A DNA stretch of 40,720 nt from Glycocaulis profundi (GCA_007050995.1 VJOU01000023.1:1-40720), one strand, 5' to 3'. Positions 26,505-34,398 are shown, counted from the first letter of the stretch. A program made the numbers and translations. Notes: generated by a model not told the origin, from the letters alone.

Positions 26505-27086
26505 CTATTCGGACTGGCCGGCTCCGACGCGGAAGCGCTGGCCCGAGCGGTTGTATTCAAGCTGGTCGTCGGTCAGCTCGAAGCCCACCAGGATCTCGAA
26601 GTTCCCGCCCGAAGTGGTCGGGGTCGCGCGCGGGATCATCAGGCCGTCGAAGGTTTGAACGACCTCCACCCGCGTCTCGCCCGGCCGGAAGGTGACCGGG
26701 ATGGAGAAGGTCTCCTTGGAGATCACCGCGCTGTCGCGCCGGGTGACGGCGACGAAATACTGATAGGTCCGGCTCTCCGAGCTCGCGGCGGGGCCGCGGC
26801 CGAACGCCATGCGCATCTCCAGCACGGTGTTGATCGGGGTGGAGTCCTCGTCGGTGTACCGGCACAGGGCGCTCACGCCGAGGATTTCGCCGGTGAAGCC
26901 GATATTGGCGTAGCTCGCTTCGCGTCCCTCGAAATCGACCAGCCGGTGCGCCTCATAGAGCGACAGCGCGGTCGGGCAGGCGCCGGGATTGGGCCGGGGG
27001 CTGCCGAAATTGTCTCGGAAGCCCTGGCAGCCGGTCAGCGCGACGGCGGCGGCGAGGATGGCGGAGGCGAAGGCGATGCGGCGCAT
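26505..27086 (-). CDS. Lipoprotein of unknown function upstream of argS
   Basis: A 193-residue protein with a lipoprotein signal (RRIAFASAILAAAVALTGC; lipobox Cys at residue 20). The mature domain is probably beta-rich (RTYQYFVAVTRRDSAVISKE and FEILVGFELTDDQLEYNRSG). Similar lipoproteins lie near argS or ispH in several alphaproteobacteria as far as I recall, but no function is known. The ATG at 27086 has an AAGGA site about 8 bp upstream; longer reading frames lose the signal peptide. Confidence 0.8.
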   Translation of the reverse strand: MRRIAFASAILAAAVALTGCQGFRDNFGSPRPNPGACPTALSLYEAHRLVDFEGREASYANIGFTGEILGVSALCRYTDEDSTPINTVLEMRMAFGRGPAASSESRTYQYFVAVTRRDSAVISKETFSIPVTFRPGETRVEVVQTFDGLMIPRATPTTSGGNFEILVGFELTDDQLEYNRSGQRFRVGAGQSE

Positions 27087-27118
27087 GGACAGTCCTTGGA
27101 CGGAGACCGGCGGAATGC

Positions 27119-27148
27119 AGCCGGGCACCCTTGCGGGGCCGCCCGGCT
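27119..27148. promoter_or_regulatory. 8-bp inverted repeat in the lipoprotein/ispH divergent region
   Basis: AGCCGGGC (27119-27126) pairs perfectly with GCCCGGCT (27141-27148) around a 14-nt loop. It lies in the 133-bp region between two divergent genes, so it may be an operator or a leader hairpin of either. TGTTACAT just downstream could be part of an ispH -10 region, but no matching -35 box is clear. Confidence 0.35.
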
Positions 27149-27219
27149 CTGTTACATCGTGTCTAAGGCCTGCACGTCCGCAGGGCAACGCCGCAACGCG
27201 CCGGCGCTGAGGAAAGTCC

Positions 27220-28176
27220 ATGACCGCTCAGAGCGCCCGCAAACCTGATCTGGCCGTGCTGATGGCCGCGCCGCGCGGCTTCTGCGCGGGCGTGGACCGG
27301 GCGATCCAGATCGTGGAGAAGGCCCTGTCGCGCTATGGCGCGCCGGTCTATGTGCGCCACGAGATCGTGCACAACAAGCACGTGGTCAATCGCCTGAAGG
27401 CCATGGGCGCGGTGTTCGTCAAGGAGCTCGACGAGTGCCCGGACGACCGCCCGGTGGTGTTCTCCGCCCACGGCGTGCCCAAGCGGGTGCCCGAGGCGGC
27501 GGCGAAGCGCGACATGCTCTATGTGGACGCCACCTGTCCGCTGGTCTCCAAAGTCCATGTCGAGGCCCAGCGCCATCACCGCAACGGCAATCAGATCGTG
27601 CTGATCGGCCATGCCGGGCATCCCGAGGTGATCGGCACGATGGGCCAGCTCCCCGAGGGCGCGATCACCCTGATCGAGACCGTGGCCGACGCGGAAGTAT
27701 TCGAGCCCGAAGACCCCGCCAATCTGGCCTTCGTCACCCAGACCACCCTGTCGCTGGACGACACCGCCCAGATCGTCGCCGCCCTGCAGCGCCGCTTCCC
27801 CCAGATCGCCGCGCCTCACAAGGAAGACATCTGCTACGCCACCACCAACCGGCAGGAAGCGGTCAAGGCCATCGGGCCGAAGGCCGATCTGGTGCTGGTG
27901 GTGGGCGCGCCCAACTCGTCCAACTCGGTGCGGCTGGTCGAGGTCGCCCGGCGGGCGGGCGCGAAGGACGCCAGGCTGGTGCAGAACGCCGCCGAGCTGG
28001 ACTTCGCCTGGCTGGACGGGGTTTCGGCGCTGGGCGTCAGCGCGGGCGCCAGCGCGCCCGAGGAACTGGTCGAGGAGCTGCTGACCCGGCTGACCGAGCG
28101 CTTCACCCTGAACATCGAGGAAGTCCGCGTCGCCAGCGAGGACGTGGTGTTCAAGCTGCCCCGCGAAGTGGCGTGA
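27220..28176 (+). CDS. ispH: 4-hydroxy-3-methylbut-2-enyl diphosphate reductase
   Basis: The last enzyme of the MEP isoprenoid pathway, reducing HMBPP to IPP and DMAPP with a [4Fe-4S] cluster. The 318-residue protein has the three cluster cysteines Cys22 ([13 protein letters not shown]), Cys106 ([12 protein letters not shown]) and Cys205 ([11 protein letters not shown]), and the motifs [24 protein letters not shown] and [16 protein letters not shown]. The stop overlaps the GTG start of rnhA by 4 bp. Confidence 0.97.
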   Translation: MTAQSARKPDLAVLMAAPRGFCAGVDRAIQIVEKALSRYGAPVYVRHEIVHNKHVVNRLKAMGAVFVKELDECPDDRPVVFSAHGVPKRVPEAAAKRDMLYVDATCPLVSKVHVEAQRHHRNGNQIVLIGHAGHPEVIGTMGQLPEGAITLIETVADAEVFEPEDPANLAFVTQTTLSLDDTAQIVAALQRRFPQIAAPHKEDICYATTNRQEAVKAIGPKADLVLVVGAPNSSNSVRLVEVARRAGAKDARLVQNAAELDFAWLDGVSALGVSAGASAPEELVEELLTRLTERFTLNIEEVRVASEDVVFKLPREVA

Positions 28177-28622
28177 GCACCCTCATCACCATCCACACCG
28201 ACGGGGCCTGCTCGGGCAATCCCGGCCCCGGCGGCTGGGGCGCGGTGCTCGAATGGAAGGGCCATGAGAAGGAGCTTTTCGGCGGCGACCCGGACACGAC
28301 CAACAACCGCATGGAGCTGATGGCCGCGATCCAGGCGCTCGAGGCGCTCAAACGCCCTTCTAAAGTGCGGCTGGTCACCGACAGCATCTATGTGCGCGAC
28401 GGCGTCAGCAAATGGATCCACGGCTGGAAGCGCAATGGCTGGAAGACCGCCGCGAAGAAGCCGGTCAAGAACGCCGATCTGTGGCAGCGCCTCGACGAGG
28501 CCGCCCGCCGCCACGACGTGAGCTGGGAATGGATCAAGGGCCATGCCGGCCATCCCGAGAACGAGCGCGCGGACGCGCTGGCCCGCGCCGGGATCGACCA
28601 GATCAGGAAGGCGGCTGGCTGA
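28173..28622 (+). CDS. rnhA: Ribonuclease HI
   Basis: Cuts RNA in RNA-DNA hybrids, removing R-loops and primers. At 149 residues it keeps the catalytic residues at the same positions as the E. coli enzyme: Asp10 ([15 protein letters not shown]), Glu48 (NNRMELMA), Asp70 (LVTDSIYV), His124 (KGHAGHPEN) and Asp134 (ERADALA). The start is the GTG at 28173, overlapping the ispH stop as GTGA, so the two are translationally coupled. Confidence 0.97.
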   Translation: MSTLITIHTDGACSGNPGPGGWGAVLEWKGHEKELFGGDPDTTNNRMELMAAIQALEALKRPSKVRLVTDSIYVRDGVSKWIHGWKRNGWKTAAKKPVKNADLWQRLDEAARRHDVSWEWIKGHAGHPENERADALARAGIDQIRKAAG

Positions 28623-28623
28623 G

Positions 28624-28642
28624 GGAGCGGGCGCCTCGCTCC
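28624..28642 (+). terminator. Hairpin after rnhA
   Basis: GGAGCG (28624-28629) pairs with CGCTCC (28637-28642) around a 7-nt loop directly after the rnhA stop. There is only a late TTT (28649-28651), so this is a weak terminator candidate. Confidence 0.4.
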
Positions 28643-28699
28643 TGACGGTTTCTGTCGCGCGTTGATGGCACAAGGCGGCCCGACACCGGAGAGAGACTC

Positions 28700-29467
28700 A
28701 TGACCGACCAGACCGCCAGAGCCCGCCTGTTCCGCGATCTTCATGTGAAGGGCGCCCCGCTGGTGCTGTTCAACGCGTGGGACGCGGGCAGCGCGAAAGC
28801 CGTCGCCGAGGCGGGCGCCAAGGCCATCGCCACGGGCAGCTGGTCGGTGGCCGCCGCCCATGGGCGGTCAGACGGCGAGGCCCTGCCGCTGGATCTCGTG
28901 CTGGCCAATCTGGCGCGCATCACCGCGGCCACCGATCTGCCCGTGACGGTCGATCTGGAGGCCGGATACGGCGCGGATGCCGCTGCGGTGGGCGAGACGG
29001 TCGCCCGGGCGCTGGCCGCGGGGGCGGTGGGGTTCAACATCGAGGACGGCGTGCCGCCCGAGGGGGGCCTGCGCGAGGCAGGCGGACAGGCCGAGCGGCT
29101 GAAGGCCGCGCGGGCGGCCTGCGAGCGGGCGGGCGTGCCCGCCTTCATCAACGCGCGCACGGACGTGTTCTTCCAGAAGCCCGCCGACCGCCATGACGCG
29201 GACATGGCTCAGGCCGCTCTGGAGCGGGCGCGGCTTTACGCCGAGGCGGGGGCGGACGGGCTGTTCGTGCCGGGCCTGATGGATGAAACCCTGATCGGGC
29301 GGATCGCGGAGCTGTCGCCCCTGCCGGTGAACGTGATGGCCACGCCCGCCAGCCCGCCGCTGTCGCGTCTGGCCGAGCTGGGCGTGGCGCGGGTCAGCCA
29401 CGGTCCCTTCCCCTATATCGACGCGATGAAGGCCCTGACCGAAGCGGCCCGCCGGGCGATGGGCTAA
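28700..29467 (+). CDS. Isocitrate lyase/PEP mutase-family enzyme
   Basis: A 255-residue TIM-barrel protein of the phosphoenolpyruvate mutase/isocitrate lyase superfamily. Key motifs are VLFNAWDAGSAKAVAEAG (substrate loop), VTVDLEAGYG and VGFNIEDGV (metal site), and AFINARTDVFF. The family includes 2-methylisocitrate and oxaloacetate lyases. The catalytic KKCGH cysteine motif of true isocitrate lyases is absent, so the substrate is not predictable. The proximity of pccB (propionyl-CoA) makes a propionate link tempting but unproven. Its stop overlaps the stop of the convergent membrane protein gene by 4 bp. Confidence 0.9.
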   Translation: MTDQTARARLFRDLHVKGAPLVLFNAWDAGSAKAVAEAGAKAIATGSWSVAAAHGRSDGEALPLDLVLANLARITAATDLPVTVDLEAGYGADAAAVGETVARALAAGAVGFNIEDGVPPEGGLREAGGQAERLKAARAACERAGVPAFINARTDVFFQKPADRHDADMAQAALERARLYAEAGADGLFVPGLMDETLIGRIAELSPLPVNVMATPASPPLSRLAELGVARVSHGPFPYIDAMKALTEAARRAMG

Positions 29468-29718
29468 CCCAGAACCGAGCCGCCCTGCCGCTTGATGCGG
29501 ATCATGGCGAAACCGCTGACGATCAGCCATGCCGCGTTGGCCACAGCGAGGATGGCGGGAATCCACACCAGCGCCGCATCGCCGGAAAAGCCCAGATGGG
29601 CGAGCCCGAAGCTGACACCCAGCGCCATGGCGAAGGTCAGCGGCGCGGCTCCCAGCACAATGAGGAACTCGACAAGCCCGAAACGGACGTCATAGCGTGG
29701 CGCGGTCGCTGTTTTCAT
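29464..29718 (-). CDS. Small two-helix membrane protein
   Basis: An 84-residue protein with two predicted transmembrane helices (VEFLIVLGAAPLTFAMALGV and LVWIPAILAVANAAWLIVSG). No family was recognised. The ATG at 29718 has an excellent AGGAGG site 7 bp upstream. A longer frame to 29865 exists but is not supported by a ribosome binding site and overlaps the next gene. Its stop codon lies within the stop of the convergent PEP mutase-family gene. Confidence 0.7.
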   Translation of the reverse strand: MKTATAPRYDVRFGLVEFLIVLGAAPLTFAMALGVSFGLAHLGFSGDAALVWIPAILAVANAAWLIVSGFAMIRIKRQGGSVLG

Positions 29719-29788
29719 GGCGGGGCCTCCTGCTCTCAGGTTGCAGCCTGCCCCGCATGCCCCTTCCGCGCAAGCTTCACGGAAATCC

Positions 29789-31024
29789 ATGACGCCCCCC
29801 AGCTTCCTCACCCATCTCGACTGTTCCAAGACCGGCGCGCGCGTGGACGCAGGAAGGGCGCACAACCTGTCGCCCGAAGGCTGGCCGCTGCTGGCGCGCT
29901 ATGATCTGGACGCCATGACCGCGCGGGTGGACCGCGACGCGGTGGCCGCGCGTGACCCGGTGGCCTTTCCCGGTTTCTGGAAATGGCGCGAGCTCCTGCC
30001 CGTGGCGCGGAACGAAGACGTGGTTTCCCTGGGCGAGGTGGACACGCCCCTGATCGAGACGCCCGTCACGGCGAGCAAAATCGGGCTGGACGGGCCGCTT
30101 CTGGTCAAGGACGAGGGGCGGCTGCCCACGGGCAGTTTCAAGGCGCGCGGGCTGGCGCTGGCGGTGTCTATGGCCAAGTCCTACGGCATCAGGCGCATGG
30201 CCATGCCCACCAACGGCAACGCGGGCGCGGCGCTGTCGGCCTATGGCGCCCGCGCGGGGATGGAGACCTGGAGCTTCTGCCCCGACGACACCCCGGAGAT
30301 GAATGTGCGCGAGATCGCCGCGCAGGGCGGGCATGTCTTCCGGGTCAACGGCCTGATCCATCAGTGCGGCGCCATCGTGGGCGCGCTCAAAGAGGAGATG
30401 GGCTGGTTCGACACCTCCACCCTGAAGGAGCCCTACCGGATCGAGGGCAAGAAGACGATGGGGATCGAGCTGGCCTTCCAGTTGGGCTGGACCCTGCCGG
30501 ACGCCATCTTCTACCCCACCGGCGGCGGGACAGGCCTGATCGGCATGTGGAAGGCCTTCGACGAGATGGAGAGGCTGGGCTGGATCGGGTCTGAGCGCCC
30601 GAAAATGTTCGCCGTGCAGGCGCAAGGCTGCGCGCCCATCGTCAAGGCCTTCGAGGCGGGCGAGGAGCATGCGCCCGAATGGCTGGACGCGAGCACCGCC
30701 GCGGCGGGCATCCGCGTGCCCAAGGCCATCGGCGACTTCCTGATCCTGAGGGCGGTGCGCGCCTCAGGCGGGACGGCCATCGCCGTGCCAGAAGCCGAGA
30801 TCGAGCAGGCGCGGCTCATGTGCGGGCGCGAGGACGGGCTGCACCTGTGCCCCGAAGGCGCGGCCACGCTGGCCGCCGCCCGCATGGCGGTGTCGGGCGG
30901 ACTGATCGAGCGCGACGCGCGGGTGGTGCTGTTCAACTGCGGCTCGGGCCTGAAATACCCGCTGCCCGACCGCGCGCGCACGTTGGACCGGACGGGGACG
31001 ATCACGGCGCAGATGGTGAGCTGA
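29789..31024 (+). CDS. Threonine synthase-like PLP-dependent enzyme
   Basis: A 411-residue fold-type II PLP enzyme close to plant/archaeal-type threonine synthase, which converts O-phosphohomoserine to threonine. The PLP lysine is Lys118 in LPTGSFKARG, followed by PTNGNAGAALSAYGARAG and the phosphate-binding FYPTGGGTGLIGMWKA. The N-terminus (FLTHLDCSKTGARVDAG, then GWPLLARYDLDA) resembles the zinc-ribbon start of this group but keeps only one cysteine. No hom or thrB gene is nearby. It could be a second threonine synthase or a related beta-eliminating enzyme. I start at the ATG at 29789 rather than 29717, where the frame would overlap the divergent gene's start. Confidence 0.85.
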   Translation: MTPPSFLTHLDCSKTGARVDAGRAHNLSPEGWPLLARYDLDAMTARVDRDAVAARDPVAFPGFWKWRELLPVARNEDVVSLGEVDTPLIETPVTASKIGLDGPLLVKDEGRLPTGSFKARGLALAVSMAKSYGIRRMAMPTNGNAGAALSAYGARAGMETWSFCPDDTPEMNVREIAAQGGHVFRVNGLIHQCGAIVGALKEEMGWFDTSTLKEPYRIEGKKTMGIELAFQLGWTLPDAIFYPTGGGTGLIGMWKAFDEMERLGWIGSERPKMFAVQAQGCAPIVKAFEAGEEHAPEWLDASTAAAGIRVPKAIGDFLILRAVRASGGTAIAVPEAEIEQARLMCGREDGLHLCPEGAATLAAARMAVSGGLIERDARVVLFNCGSGLKYPLPDRARTLDRTGTITAQMVS

Positions 31025-31131
31025 AAAAAAAGAGCCGGACCCGCCTCGGCGGTGTCCGGCTCCAAGTCTTGCATACCTCATCGGGGAGGAGGATGGTATG
31101 CGCATCGGGGAAGATGGCGTGGCCATCAACA
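31023..31131 (-). ncRNA. Candidate trans-acting small RNA with CCUCCUCCC loop
   Basis: On the minus strand a transcript from about 31131 to 31024 (about 108 nt) would fold into three hairpins. Hairpin 1 is GATGGC-CAC-GCCATC (31127-31113). Hairpin 2 is GCATACC / GGTATGC (31101-31095 with 31077-31071), whose loop shows CCTCCTCCCC (31092-31083), complementary to Shine-Dalgarno sequences. Hairpin 3 is a 9-bp stem, GAGCCGGAC / GTCCGGCTC (31062-31054 with 31040-31032), followed by eight T (31031-31024). This is the layout of alphaproteobacterial anti-SD small RNAs such as the CcsR and NfeR1 groups. The U tail reaches the stop codon of the convergent PLP-enzyme gene. Expression is inferred, not seen. 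Confidence 0.7.
31024..31062 (-). terminator. Rho-independent terminator, minus strand (small RNA)
   Basis: The 9-bp stem described under the small RNA, further extended by an inner CCGC/GCGG pairing across one bulged base, is followed on the minus strand by U8. On the plus strand the A tract precedes the stem and no T run follows, so the element is built for minus-strand transcripts. LysR mRNA reading through would also end here. Confidence 0.85.
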
Positions 31132-31137
31132 CGAGCG

Positions 31138-31166
31138 AATATGTCTGCTGCAGGCGCTCATCACAA
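31138..31166 (-). promoter_or_regulatory. Predicted promoter of the small RNA
   Basis: On the minus strand TTGTGA (31166-31161) and CATATT (31143-31138) are separated by exactly 17 bp, each matching the sigma70 consensus at four of six positions. The expected start of transcription near 31131 lies just before hairpin 1 of the small RNA. The sequence alone cannot exclude an alternative sigma factor. Confidence 0.45.
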
Positions 31167-31283
31167 CGGACGCTTCAGCATCTCAGCTATGCAGAAACGC
31201 CGAGGCCACACCAAATCATCGGGTGTCTGACGCAAAGCTGACACAATTGCGGCCCCGCGCCATCTCCCTGCCTTGATTGGCGA

Positions 31284-32186
31284 TCAGGAGCCTCCGCTCT
31301 CTTCCCAGAGCTTGACCTGCTCGATGAGGAATTCGCGGAATGCTGCAATGCGGCGAGAGCCCTTGAGCTCCTGGGGATAGACGAAGAACACCTCGAAGGG
31401 CGGCCCGTCGATCTCGGGCAGGACGCGGACGAGTTTGGGGTTCTCCCGCGCCACGTAATCGGGCAGGCCGCATATGCCCAGCCCCGCCTCGGTGGACTTC
31501 ATCATGCCGTTGATCGTGCTGACCTCGATCACCGATTCGCGCGGGGCCCGCTCGCCCCGGCCCAGCGTGAGCTGCCAGTTCAGATTCGGGATCGGCGCCA
31601 GCCGCTTGGGCCCGTAGGCGACGAACTCGTGGCCGTCGAGATCCTCCACCGATCCCGGCGCGCCCTTGCGCTCGAGATAGGCGTCCGAGGCGTACAGGTG
31701 CTGGCCCACCTCCATCAGCTTGCGCTGGACCACGTCGTTCTGGGTCGCGCTCCAGGGCCGGATGGCGATGTCGGCCTCGAGATTGGAGATGTCCAGCTCG
31801 TGGTCGACCAGCAGCATGCGCAGCTTGATCGAGGGATAGGCCGTGCGGAAGGCGGGCAGGCGGGGAACCAGCCAGATCGCCCCCATCGCCGTGGGCGCGG
31901 TCACCCGCAGCAGGCCCGTGGGCTTGTCGCGGCTGTCATGGACCTTCGCCTCGGCCCAGGCGATGCGCGTCGCGACCTCGCCCGCCGCCCCCGACAGCAG
32001 CCGCCCCGGCTCGGTCAGCAGCAGGCCGCGCGCGTGGCGGTGAAACAGCTTCACCCCCAGATCAGCCTCAAGCGCGGAGATCTGACGGCTGACCGCAGAC
32101 TGGGACAGCCCCAGCGCCTCCGCCGCGCCCGTCAGAGACTTCGCCTCGGCGGCGGCGTGGAAGGTCTTGAGCTTGTCCCAGTCCAT
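31284..32186 (-). CDS. LysR-family transcriptional regulator
   Basis: A 300-residue LysR-type regulator. The winged helix-turn-helix is at residues 1-60 (KLKTFHAAAEAKSLTGAAEA, then LSQSAVSRQISALEADLGV). The effector-binding domain starts near 90 (GLLRVTAPTAMGAIWLVPRL). It belongs to the group often annotated near trxB in alphaproteobacteria. It is the last gene of a minus-strand run (ELM1 protein, phosphatase-like protein, trxB, ABC pair) but is separated from the permease by a repeat-rich 227-bp gap, so it may have its own promoter. Target and ligand are unknown. Confidence 0.93.
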   Translation of the reverse strand: MDWDKLKTFHAAAEAKSLTGAAEALGLSQSAVSRQISALEADLGVKLFHRHARGLLLTEPGRLLSGAAGEVATRIAWAEAKVHDSRDKPTGLLRVTAPTAMGAIWLVPRLPAFRTAYPSIKLRMLLVDHELDISNLEADIAIRPWSATQNDVVQRKLMEVGQHLYASDAYLERKGAPGSVEDLDGHEFVAYGPKRLAPIPNLNWQLTLGRGERAPRESVIEVSTINGMMKSTEAGLGICGLPDYVARENPKLVRVLPEIDGPPFEVFFVYPQELKGSRRIAAFREFLIEQVKLWEESGGS

Positions 32187-32196
32187 TTTTCAGTGC

Positions 32197-32304
32197 CCTC
32201 CCGCACTCCGTTTGGTCGGTTCCGCGCACGGGCGCGGGCGGCCGGTCGGCCTGGCGGGCCTTCGGCCCGTTTCTCTCTGTCCTCCCGCGCTCCGCTTGGT
32301 CGGT
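32197..32304. repeat. Direct repeat of 24 bp in the permease-LysR gap
   Basis: CCTCCCGCACTCCGTTTGGT plus CGGT (32197-32220) recurs at 32281-32304 with 22 of 24 bases identical, 84 bp apart. Between the copies lies CGGGCC-TTC-GGCCCG (32255-32269), a 6-bp stem followed on the plus strand by TTTCTCTCT. Both neighbouring genes are on the minus strand, so the hairpin is in the wrong direction to end their transcripts. The pattern suggests a dispersed extragenic repeat. Confidence 0.65.
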
Positions 32305-32379
32305 GTCCTCGTTTCGCTGCGGGCGCGCGTTCGCGCTGGTGACGCTTCGCGTCTGGGGCTCAATACATCTTCGGGGTCA

Positions 32380-32407
32380 TCCCGGAAGCGCGAAGCGCTG
32401 TCCGGGA
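32380..32407. repeat. Extragenic palindrome after the ABC permease gene
   Basis: TCCCGGAAGCGC (32380-32391) pairs with GCGCT (32395-32399) and, after one bulged G, TCCGGGA (32401-32407), giving a 12-bp stem with loop GAA. It starts 6 bp downstream of the permease stop on the minus strand. Palindromes of the form TCCCGGA...TCCGGGA are frequent in intergenic DNA of many alphaproteobacteria as I recall. It may end or protect the upstream mRNA. A second small hairpin, GACGC-TTC-GCGTC, lies at 32341-32353. Confidence 0.65.
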
Positions 32408-32413
32408 CCTCAT

Positions 32414-33673
32414 TCACACCCGTATCGTCATCCCGTCCGCCAGCGAGTTGCGGAAGGCGCGCCAGGCAGGGAACAGGCCCAGCACCGCGGCGGCCAGCGT
32501 CACAGCGCCGATCAGCGCCAGATCATACAGGCCCGGCGTCATGCCGATCAGGAAGATGCCGAAACGCTGCTCCAGGATCGGCGCGCCCGCCAGCAGCGCC
32601 CCATAGGTCAGCGCCGTGCCCAGCACCGCCCCGAAGAAGGCCAGCAGCGCCGCCTCGCTGACCAGCAGGGCGAAGATGTGGTGAGGCCGCGCGCCCAGCG
32701 CGCGCAGGATCGCCATCTCCCGCCGCCGCTCGTTCAGGCTGGTCAGGATCGCGGTCAGGATGCAGATCAGCCCCGTCAGCACCACGAAGGCCGCCACCGC
32801 CGCCAGCGTGCGTTCCGCCGCCCCGACCACCTGCCACAACTGGGCCAGCGCCACGCCGGGGATGATCCCCTGCAGCGCCTCTTCCGGATAGGTGTTCACC
32901 TGCCGCTGCAGCCGCAGCGCGGCAGTGGGCGAAGTCAGGCCCACCAGAAACGCCGTGATCTGGTCGGGCTGCAGGTCCATCTGCCTCAGCTCGGTCGCGG
33001 ACAGATTCGTGCCCGCGCCCGTGGGGCCTTCGAGGTGGATCGCCTCGATGGCTTCGAGGCTGACGAAGACCGACCGGTCCACCGGCGTGCCGGTGGGCGC
33101 CAGGATGCCGACGATCTCGAACGGATTGTTGTCGTGCTCGACGAAGCTCACCCGCCCCGTGCCGTGGGCGACGATGATCTCCTCGCCCAGCTCATAGCCC
33201 AGATCGCGCGCGACCGCCGCGCCCAGCACGGTGTCGAACAGATCGCCCAGCGCCCCGCCTTCGGTGAAGGCCAGATTGCGCCGGTCGCCGTGCCGGTAAT
33301 GCTCGAAAAAGCGGTTGTCGGTGCCCACCACCCGGTATCCGGCATGGGAATCGCCCAGCGAGATCGGCACGGTCCACGCCACGTTCGGCGCGCCGGCGAC
33401 GGCCTCATAGGTCTCCCAGGTGATGTTGTTGGTCGCGTCGCCGATATGGAAGATCGAGTAGAGCAGCAGGTTCACCGGGCTCGACCGGGCGCCCACGATC
33501 AGGTCGGTGCCGGTGATGGTGTTCTCGAAACTCGCCCGCGCCCCGTGGCGCACCTTCTCCACGCCCAGGAACAGCGTCATAGTGATGGCCACGGTCAGCA
33601 CCGTCAGGATCGCGGTCGCGCGCCGGTTGGCGATGGAGCGCAGGGCGAGGGCGAGGATGGGGAAGCGGGTCAT
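32414..33673 (-). CDS. ABC transporter permease, MacB/FtsX family
   Basis: A 419-residue permease with one N-terminal helix (ANRRATAILTVLTVAITMTLF), a large periplasmic domain (about 45-290) and three C-terminal helices with the FtsX signature NERRREMAILRALGARPHHI. The N-terminal GTDLIVGARSSPVNLLLYSIF and NNITWETYEAV mark a widespread subfamily. Related genes in Vibrio lie in zinc-regulated (zrg) loci, which is a recollection and not visible here. Such type VII-like ABC systems usually do mechanotransmission or lipoprotein work rather than classical import. The ATG overlaps the ATPase stop by 4 bp. Confidence 0.92.
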   Translation of the reverse strand: MTRFPILALALRSIANRRATAILTVLTVAITMTLFLGVEKVRHGARASFENTITGTDLIVGARSSPVNLLLYSIFHIGDATNNITWETYEAVAGAPNVAWTVPISLGDSHAGYRVVGTDNRFFEHYRHGDRRNLAFTEGGALGDLFDTVLGAAVARDLGYELGEEIIVAHGTGRVSFVEHDNNPFEIVGILAPTGTPVDRSVFVSLEAIEAIHLEGPTGAGTNLSATELRQMDLQPDQITAFLVGLTSPTAALRLQRQVNTYPEEALQGIIPGVALAQLWQVVGAAERTLAAVAAFVVLTGLICILTAILTSLNERRREMAILRALGARPHHIFALLVSEAALLAFFGAVLGTALTYGALLAGAPILEQRFGIFLIGMTPGLYDLALIGAVTLAAAVLGLFPAWRAFRNSLADGMTIRV

Positions 33674-34398
33674 GCGGCTTCTCCGGTCTTGGCGGCGGCG
33701 TTGATCGAACTGAGGTCCACGGCCCGGTCGAACCGGCTGGCGAGCGCGCCGTCATGGCTGACGAACAGCAGCGCCGCCCCGCTCGCCTCGCATTCCTCCA
33801 GCAGCAGGGACAGGAAGGCGTCGCGCACGTCCGCGTCCAGCGCGCTGGTCGGCTCGTCGGCCAGCACCAGACCCGGCCGCCCGATCAGGGCGCGCGCGGC
33901 GGCCACCCGCTGCTGCTGGCCCACCGAAAGCTCGGTGGGCTTGGCGTTCCAGTAGGTCTCGGGATCGAGCTGCAGCCGCTCCAGCAGACGCCGCGCTTCC
34001 TTCGGCGCGTCGCCCGCCGCCTTGCGCCGTTCGGACGAGAACCGGCAGGGCAGCAGCACGTTGTCGCCCGCGGGCATGTAGGGCAGCAGGTTGAACATCT
34101 GGAAGATCACGCCCATCCGCGCGGCCCGGTGCGCGTCGCGTTTGGCGCTCGGCATCGAACTCATGGGCTTGCCCAGCACGCTCACGCTGCCCTCGCGCGG
34201 GGTCAGGATGCCCGCGATCAGGGCCAGCAGGGTGGACTTGCCCGACCCGCTGGCGCCCTTGAGGAAGACCCGCTCGCCCGCCTCCAGCCGGAAACCGTCG
34301 ATGGCGATGACGTCAGGCCCGCCGCGCCGATAGGCGAAGCGGACCTGATCGATGGCGATGGCCGGAGCGGCGGCGCCCGGGGCGTTATCCTGTTTCAT
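33670..34398 (-). CDS. ABC transporter ATP-binding protein
   Basis: A 242-residue ATPase of the LolD/MacB type that powers the permease in the overlapping gene. Walker A is GASGSGKS at residues 48-55, the Q-loop lies in GVIFQMFNLLPYM, the signature is LSVGQQQRVAAARAL (Val where Gly is usual), Walker B is LVLADEPTSALD, and the H-loop is FVSHD. It lies 63 bp downstream of trxB on the same strand and is probably part of its transcript. Confidence 0.94.
   Translation of the reverse strand: MKQDNAPGAAAPAIAIDQVRFAYRRGGPDVIAIDGFRLEAGERVFLKGASGSGKSTLLALIAGILTPREGSVSVLGKPMSSMPSAKRDAHRAARMGVIFQMFNLLPYMPAGDNVLLPCRFSSERRKAAGDAPKEARRLLERLQLDPETYWNAKPTELSVGQQQRVAAARALIGRPGLVLADEPTSALDADVRDAFLSLLLEECEASGAALLFVSHDGALASRFDRAVDLSSINAAAKTGEAA

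Noticed and set aside
24891-27248. Long plus-strand open frame (785 codons) opposite argS and the lipoprotein gene
   Set aside because: Shadow frame of argS. It runs through the lipoprotein gene and into ispH without family similarity.
31098-31241. A 47-codon plus-strand ORF starting at 31098 behind GGGAGGAGG
   Set aside because: The apparent ribosome binding site is the complement of the C-rich loop of the minus-strand small RNA, and the ATG lies in its stem. The encoded peptide shows no recognisable features. The RNA explanation accounts for more of the sequence.
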